Positions 57,559-64,000 of a stretch of 64,000 nt of DNA are shown piece after piece (the first letter of the stretch is position 1; each line of letters begins with the position of its first letter). Position numbers and translations under genes: made by a program. This DNA comes from Comamonas sp. NLF-1-9 (GTDB lineage: Bacteria > Pseudomonadota > Gammaproteobacteria > Burkholderiales > Burkholderiaceae_C), in NCBI RefSeq assembly GCF_019195435.1, contig NZ_CP078069.1, positions 2,914,001 through 2,978,000 on the forward strand. The letters are read 5' to 3'. The notes below the pieces were generated by a model, which was not told where the DNA came from, did no database searches, and was given only the letters and a program-made list of their open reading frames with translations.

Positions 57559-58071
57559 ATGCCCACTTGGCAAGACCATTTTTCGACCCTGGCGCGCTAC
57601 AACGTCTGGGCCAGCACGCGCCTGCTGGACGCCGTCGCGCCGCTGGACGAAGCCGACTACCGGCGCGACATGGGGCTGTTTTTCAAGAGCATTCACGGCA
57701 GCCTCAACCACCTGCTGGTGGCCGAACACCTGCTGTGGTGGGGCCGCATTGCCGAGGGCGTTTCGCTGAAGGTGGCGCTGGACGGCGAAGCCGAGCCGGA
57801 CCGCGCACGCCTGGCGCAACGCCTGCTGCAAGGCGCTGCCCGCTGGCAACCGCTGATCGAGAGCTGGCCGGCATCGCGCTTTGACGGCCGGTTCAACTAC
57901 ACGACGATGGGCGGCGAGCCCGTCTCGCTGCCCTTTGCTGCCACGCTGGCCCACGTCTTCAACCATGGCACGCACCACCGCGGGCAGATCACGGCGGCAC
58001 TGACGGCGCTGGGCCAGCGCTGCCCCGAACTCGACATGGCCTACATGCTGCAAGAGGAATCCCCGACATGA
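57559..58071 (+). CDS. DinB-family putative metal-dependent protein
   Basis: A 170-residue four-helix bundle. A His triad is recognisable in SLNHLLVAEHLLWWG and VFNHGTHHRGQITAAL, the DinB metal site. These proteins catalyse thiol transfers or isomerisations, but this one is unassigned. It starts 3 nt after vapC and overlaps liuC by 4 nt (ATGA), so is co-translated. Confidence 0.88.
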   Translation: MPTWQDHFSTLARYNVWASTRLLDAVAPLDEADYRRDMGLFFKSIHGSLNHLLVAEHLLWWGRIAEGVSLKVALDGEAEPDRARLAQRLLQGAARWQPLIESWPASRFDGRFNYTTMGGEPVSLPFAATLAHVFNHGTHHRGQITAALTALGQRCPELDMAYMLQEESPT

Positions 58072-58853
58072 CGACGGCTGTTCATACCGACGTGCAAGGC
58101 CACGTCGCCACCATCACGCTCACCCGTCCTGAGGTGCGCAACGCCTTCAACGACGAAGTCATCGCCGAGCTCACCCAGGCCTTTGCCGATCTGGGGCAGC
58201 GCGACGAGGTGCGCGCCATCGTGCTGGCAGCCGTTGGCCCGGCGTTTTGCGCCGGTGCCGACCTGAACTGGATGCGCCGCATGGCCGACTACACGCGCGA
58301 GGAGAACCTGGCGGACGCCGCCAAGCTCGCAGAGATGCTGCGCGTGATCTACGAATGCCCCAAACCCACCATCGCGCGCGTGCAGGGCGACGTCTACGCC
58401 GGCGGCATGGGCCTGGTGGCTGCTTGCGACCTGGCGGTGAGTGTGGACAGCGCGCACTTCTGCCTGAGCGAGGTCAAGCTCGGCCTGGCCCCCGCCACCA
58501 TCAGCCCCTACGTGGTCCGCGCGATGGGCGCGCGTGCCGCGCATCGTTATTTCTTGACGGCAGAGCGCTTCAGCGCAGCCGAGGCGCATCGCATCGGCTT
58601 CGTGCACGAGGTGGTCGCGACCGATGAACTGGACGCCACCGTCGCCACCTGGCTCAAGGCGCTGACCAGCGCCAGCCCGAACGCGGTGCGCGTGTGCAAG
58701 CAACTGGTGCGCGACGTGGCCGAGCGCGAGATCACGCCCGCGCTGGTCGCCGCCACGGTGCAAGGCATTGCCGACATCCGCGCCAGCAGCGAGGGCAAGG
58801 AGGGCGTGCAGTCCTTTTTGCAAAAGCGCAAGCCCGACTGGCTGGTGTCTTGA
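58068..58853 (+). CDS. liuC: Methylglutaconyl-CoA hydratase
   Basis: A 261-residue enoyl-CoA hydratase of the crotonase superfamily, acting on 3-methylglutaconyl-CoA. ATITLTRPEVRNAFNDEVIAEL, the oxyanion-hole VGPAFCAGADLNWMRRMADY and GDVYAGGMGLVAACDLAV are clear. The LNWMRRM motif is typical of LiuC/AUH. The start overlaps the DinB stop. Confidence 0.94.
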   Translation: MTTAVHTDVQGHVATITLTRPEVRNAFNDEVIAELTQAFADLGQRDEVRAIVLAAVGPAFCAGADLNWMRRMADYTREENLADAAKLAEMLRVIYECPKPTIARVQGDVYAGGMGLVAACDLAVSVDSAHFCLSEVKLGLAPATISPYVVRAMGARAAHRYFLTAERFSAAEAHRIGFVHEVVATDELDATVATWLKALTSASPNAVRVCKQLVRDVAEREITPALVAATVQGIADIRASSEGKEGVQSFLQKRKPDWLVS

Positions 58854-58878
58854 GGGGCGATACCGTGATTTTTCAGAC

Positions 58879-58922
58879 CAAATATGCCGCTGGCGCTTGC
58901 TGGACAAGCGCGAGCAGCTATT
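58879..58922 (-). repeat. 44-nt dispersed repeat, copy 7, after liuC
   Basis: Minus strand: AATAGCTGCTCGCGCTTG, CCAGCAAGCGC, CAGCGGCATATTTG. Shares most positions with copy 6. 25 nt after the liuC stop; the inner GCGCTTG/CAAGCGC arms can pair. Confidence 0.85.
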
Positions 58923-58958
58923 GGTTTGGAAGCGATGGCATTCAAGAGGCCGGTATCG

Positions 58959-59070
58959 CCCCTCTCCCCTCTGGGGAGAGGCTGGGTGAGGGGCTGCGCG
59001 CAGCCTGCAAAGCGCGTCGCGTTCACGGCGGCACCGGCCCTCACCCCAACCCTCTCCCAGAGGGAGAGGG
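58959..59070. repeat. REP-like inverted pair CCCTCACCCC.../...GGGTGAGGGG
   Basis: Two 33-35-nt elements in opposite orientation: 58959-58993 (CCCCTCTCCCC...GGGTGAGGGG) and 59038-59070 (CCCTCACCCCAACCCTCTCC...GGGAGAGGG), 44 nt apart. Each contains its own hairpin. The head-to-head layout is that of REP/REPIN units known in proteobacteria. No RAYT transposase is seen in the window. Confidence 0.75.
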
Positions 59071-59104
59071 AGACAAACCCGGGCCACGCAAGGTTTGACC
59101 AGCC

Positions 59105-59854
59105 ATGAGCACGCCCCTCGACTCCCTCGTCCAATGGCTGCACGGCCTGGACATTCACGTCGCGCCGCAGGCTGCGGAGGCGGCAGGGCAGGTCGCCGGC
59201 CAGGTGGGCGATGCGGTGGGCCGCGCGGCCGCCACGCTGGACATGCCCGGGCTGGTGGCGCTGGCGGCGGCGCTGGGCTGGGCCAGCGGGCTGCGGCTGT
59301 ATGCGGTGGTGTTCCTGGTCGGCGGCATGGGCGCGCTGGGCTGGATTGCACTGCCCGCGGGCTTGCAGTTGCTGCAGCATCCGGCGGTCTTGACGGCGGC
59401 GGGCTTCATGATGTTCGTGGAGTTCTTCGCCGACAAGATCCCCTGGGTGGACAGCGTCTGGGATGCGGTGCACAGCGTCGTGCGCATCCCTGCCGGGGCG
59501 CTGCTGGCGGCGGGCGTGTTCGGTGCCGACTCGGGCACCATGGCGCTGGTCGCGGGGCTGCTCGGCGGCTCGCTGGCCGCGACCTCGTTTGCCACCAAGG
59601 CCACTACGCGTGCGGCCATCAACACCTCGCCCGAGCCGTTTACCAACGGCCTCGCGTCGCTGTTCGAGGATGGTCTGGTGGTGGGCGCCGTCTGGCTGGC
59701 CATCGCGCATCCGCTGTGGTTTGGCGTGGCGCTGGTGGTGACGGTGTTGGTGTCCATCGCCCTGCTGGTGCTGCTGTTTCGCTTTCTGCTGGCCGTCTGG
59801 CGCCGCCTGAGGTCCTTCTTCGGCGCGCCGGCCACACCTGCGCCATTGAATTGA
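59105..59854 (+). CDS. DUF4126 membrane protein
   Basis: A 249-residue protein with about five membrane helices. After an Ala-rich N-terminal segment comes LALAAALGWASGLRLYAVVFLVGG and a second segment FFADKIPWVDSVWDAVHSVVRIPAG, the DUF4126 core, then TKATTRAAINTSPEPFTN. Function unknown. It lies between liuC and liuD, 13 nt before the latter. Confidence 0.88.
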   Translation: MSTPLDSLVQWLHGLDIHVAPQAAEAAGQVAGQVGDAVGRAAATLDMPGLVALAAALGWASGLRLYAVVFLVGGMGALGWIALPAGLQLLQHPAVLTAAGFMMFVEFFADKIPWVDSVWDAVHSVVRIPAGALLAAGVFGADSGTMALVAGLLGGSLAATSFATKATTRAAINTSPEPFTNGLASLFEDGLVVGAVWLAIAHPLWFGVALVVTVLVSIALLVLLFRFLLAVWRRLRSFFGAPATPAPLN

Positions 59855-59867
59855 TGAGGAGAAATCC

Positions 59868-61866
<1,999 letters not shown>

Positions 61867-61877
<11 letters not shown>

Positions 61878-63453
61878 GTCGCATGCCGCCTTGACGCGTG
61901 TCCCCGTCCGTTCGCGGTGGGGCGCCGCACCTACACTGCTGGCTTGGTGCTTCCTCTGCAGTCCGGTGCTATGGATGTGGCCGTCGGCCGATCGGCTGGT
62001 CGATACCTTGGGTTCGGCGTTGCTGCTGGCGCCGGTGTTTCTGTGGCGCCACGGCGCGCGCCTGGCGGCAGGGCTGCTGGTACCGATCGGGGCGGTATAC
62101 CTCGGCTATTTCCTGGCGGTGCGCTCGGCGCCCGACGAGTATTTCTGGTTCACCATTTTGGGTTCGCACACGAGCGAGGCAATGCAGTACGCAGCCTCTT
62201 ACCGTGTGCGTGACGGGCTGTGGCTGCTCGCTTGGCTGGTGGCCGCCAGCGGCGCCGCATGGTGGATCGGGCACCGACCCTTGCACTTGCATCGGGCGCT
62301 GCGCGCCGTCCTGGTTCTGATCGCATGGGTCTGGCTGGCATGGGCTGTGGTTTCGATTGCCAAGCAGCAGACGCTGGTGTCGGCGCTGAGCAACATCGAC
62401 CGGGTCTATCCGCTTGGGCTGCTCGAATCGCTGGCGCGCCAACAGGCGGCGCAGGCGCAGATATTTTCCGTACCCGGCGTGGCTCCGCCGACCGCTTCCG
62501 TGCGTGCCGATCTCATCGTCGTGGTCCTGGGCGAGAGCGCCAGTGCACTGCGCTGGTCGCTGCTGGGCTATGGCGGGCATCCAACGAACGAGGACCTGAC
62601 GCCTGTGCGTTCCGAGCTGCAGGTCCTGTCAGTGCTCAGCAACGGCAACAACACCGCTCAGGCAGTGCCCATGCTGCTCAGCGGATCGGAGCTCGACCGC
62701 TTGCCAGTTCAGGGCTTGCCGACCTGGCTCGACTGGGCGCATGCGGCGGGGTTTCGGGTTGTGACGCTGAGCAACCAAAGCCGTTCGGGTATCGGCGAGA
62801 CCTTCTTTCACGTGGCCTATCGTCAGCGGTCGGACCGGTACGTGAATCTGCCTGCCGGCGCACGCGACAGCGGGCTCACACCCCTGCTGCGCCAAGCGCT
62901 CGACGAGGCCAGACCCGGCCAACCGCTGCTGGTGACGCTGCATACCTACGGTAGCCATCCGCGCGTGGGCCAGCGCTACGAACCGCAGCAGGCCCGCTGG
63001 GATGATCCGTACGACAACAGCATTGCCGCTTCGAGCCAACTGCTGGCGCAGTGGATAAGGCTGCTGCACCGGCACGCCAAGGAGCGCCGCGCGGTGCTGC
63101 TCTACATCTCGGACCACGGACTGAACCTTCCCGCCTGCGGTAGCAACTACACCCACGGTAGTGCGCAAAGCGCCTACGAAGTGCCCTTCATGCTGTGGAG
63201 CAACGCGGCGTTTCGTGCCGATCAGCCGCAATGGAGCAGCCAGGCGACTCGCAATGCATGGGCTGCGCCCGATGGCCTGCCGCGCTATGACAACCGCGTC
63301 TTCGCCGCGACGATGGCCGACCTGCTGGGCCGTCCCGCACCCTATCCGTCGCTGGGCAGTGCGCAAACGCCTCCGCCACCCGCGCTCGACGGCACCCCGT
63401 TTGCCACGCTCGTGCACCAGGACGCCTGCGAAGTCCGCCGGGCGATGCGATGA
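61867..63453 (+). CDS. Sulfatase-type lipid transferase (phosphoethanolamine transferase-like)
   Basis: A 528-residue membrane enzyme. About five N-terminal helices (residues ~25-180) are followed by a periplasmic alkaline-phosphatase-fold domain: DLIVVVLGESASALRWSLLGY with a Ser/Thr nucleophile position, LVTLHTYGSHPR and YISDHGLNL with metal-binding residues. It resembles EptA/OpgE-type transferases that add phosphoethanolamine or glycerol phosphate to lipid A or glucans. The ATG 61867 lies in the end of liuD. It is a guest gene in the liu region. Confidence 0.85.
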
Positions 63454-63481
63454 TTGCATCCAAGAGACCGAGTGAATCACC

Positions 63482-64000
63482 ATGACCTATCCAACCCACG
63501 TCCGCCTCATCGACGTCGGCCCGCGCGACGGCCTGCAAAACGAAAAACAACCCCTCCCGGCCAGCGACAAGATCGCCCTGGTCCACAAGCTGCAAGCGGC
63601 CGGCCTGCACGAGATCGAAGTCACCAGCTACGTCAGCCCCAAATGGGTGCCGCAAATGGCCGACAACCACGCGGTGATGGCCGGCGTGCAGCGCCAGACC
63701 GGCGTGCGCTACAGCGTGCTGGTGCCCAACCTCAAGGGCTGGGAGGCGGCGGTGCAAGACCGGCCCGACGAGATCGTCGTCTTTGGTGCGGCGAGCGAAG
63801 CCTTTAGCCAGAAGAACATCAACTGCTCGATCGCCGAGAGCATCGAGCGTTTTGCCCCTGTGGTGCAGGCCGCACTGGCCGCCGGCGTGGCGGTGCGCGG
63901 CGCCATGAGCTGCACCGTCGGCTGCCCCTACGAGGGCGATATCGCTCCGGCGCGCGTGGAATATCTGGCGGGCTTGATGCGCGGCATAGGCGTTGAGCGC
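63482..64000 (+). CDS. liuE: Hydroxymethylglutaryl-CoA lyase, N-terminal part (3' end outside window)
   Basis: The first 173 residues of HMG-CoA lyase, which splits HMG-CoA to acetoacetate and acetyl-CoA, the last liu step. The TIM-barrel signature LIDVGPRDGLQNE, EVTSYVSPKWVPQMADN and MSCTVGCPYEGD are present. ATG 63482 follows GTGAATCACC. The gene runs off the window. Confidence 0.94.
   Translation, partial: MTYPTHVRLIDVGPRDGLQNEKQPLPASDKIALVHKLQAAGLHEIEVTSYVSPKWVPQMADNHAVMAGVQRQTGVRYSVLVPNLKGWEAAVQDRPDEIVVFGAASEAFSQKNINCSIAESIERFAPVVQAALAAGVAVRGAMSCTVGCPYEGDIAPARVEYLAGLMRGIGVER

Overview
The window is a contiguous piece of a GC-rich betaproteobacterial chromosome. The 16S/23S rRNA sequence, the encoded protein families, the rrn order 16S-tRNA-Ile-tRNA-Ala-23S-5S and a 44-nt dispersed repeat all point to Burkholderiales, family Comamonadaceae. 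I do not fix the genus; parts of the 16S look Ottowia-like to me, but that is recollection and not an alignment.

Layout. 1-6484: the F-type ATP synthase operon atpB(partial)-E-F-H-A-G-D-C, with stable hairpins on both sides of atpE and a rho-independent terminator after atpC. 6.6-14.9 kb: a small conserved hypothetical, a duplicated cytochrome c5-type protein, and a tripartite RND efflux operon (adaptor, pump, NodT-type outer membrane factor) divergent from a TetR/AcrR-like repressor with a clear operator between them. 14.9-25.5 kb: tRNA-Arg(CCG), a LysE exporter, a tyrosine phosphatase-like protein, a PhaM-like PHB granule regulator, glycolate oxidase subunit GlcD, lysoplasmalogenase YhhN, a DUF2157/DUF4401-GDYXXLXY membrane pair and a DctPQM TRAP transporter. 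25.6-35.1 kb: ruvA and ruvB separated by a secreted S1 peptidase, phoH-panD-ybeY, a TauE exporter, a HAD phosphatase, purU and an ABC-F (Uup) gene.

35.1-41.1 kb: a complete rRNA operon with a candidate promoter, two spacer tRNAs, an ITS boxA and a post-5S hairpin. 41.1-64 kb: a 16S pseudouridine synthase, then a long, interrupted leucine/isovalerate (liu) catabolic region: liuR, liuA, carbonic anhydrase, aceK, thiolase, SDR; then a cNMP-binding/SLC13 fusion transporter with a partner binding protein, a second acyl-CoA dehydrogenase, ychJ, a RhuM-family gene between duplicated ychJ tails, an AraC regulator, liuB, vapBC, a DinB-like protein, liuC, a DUF4126 protein, liuD, an alkaline-phosphatase-fold membrane transferase and the start of liuE. 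LiuA, LiuB/D, LiuC, LiuE and thiolase together make the pathway from isovaleryl-CoA to acetyl-CoA and acetoacetate.

Most interesting: (1) an ungapped 44-nt repeat in seven copies, one translated inside yhhN and one supplying the dctP stop codon; (2) a RhuM gene bracketed by 63-bp direct copies of the ychJ 3' end, the scar of an insertion; (3) a cNMP-domain/SLC13 fusion transporter next to a membrane-anchored binding protein; (4) guest genes inside normally tight operons (peptidase in ruvAB, panD in phoH-ybeY, vapBC and others in liu). No CRISPR array, IS transposase or prophage was seen.
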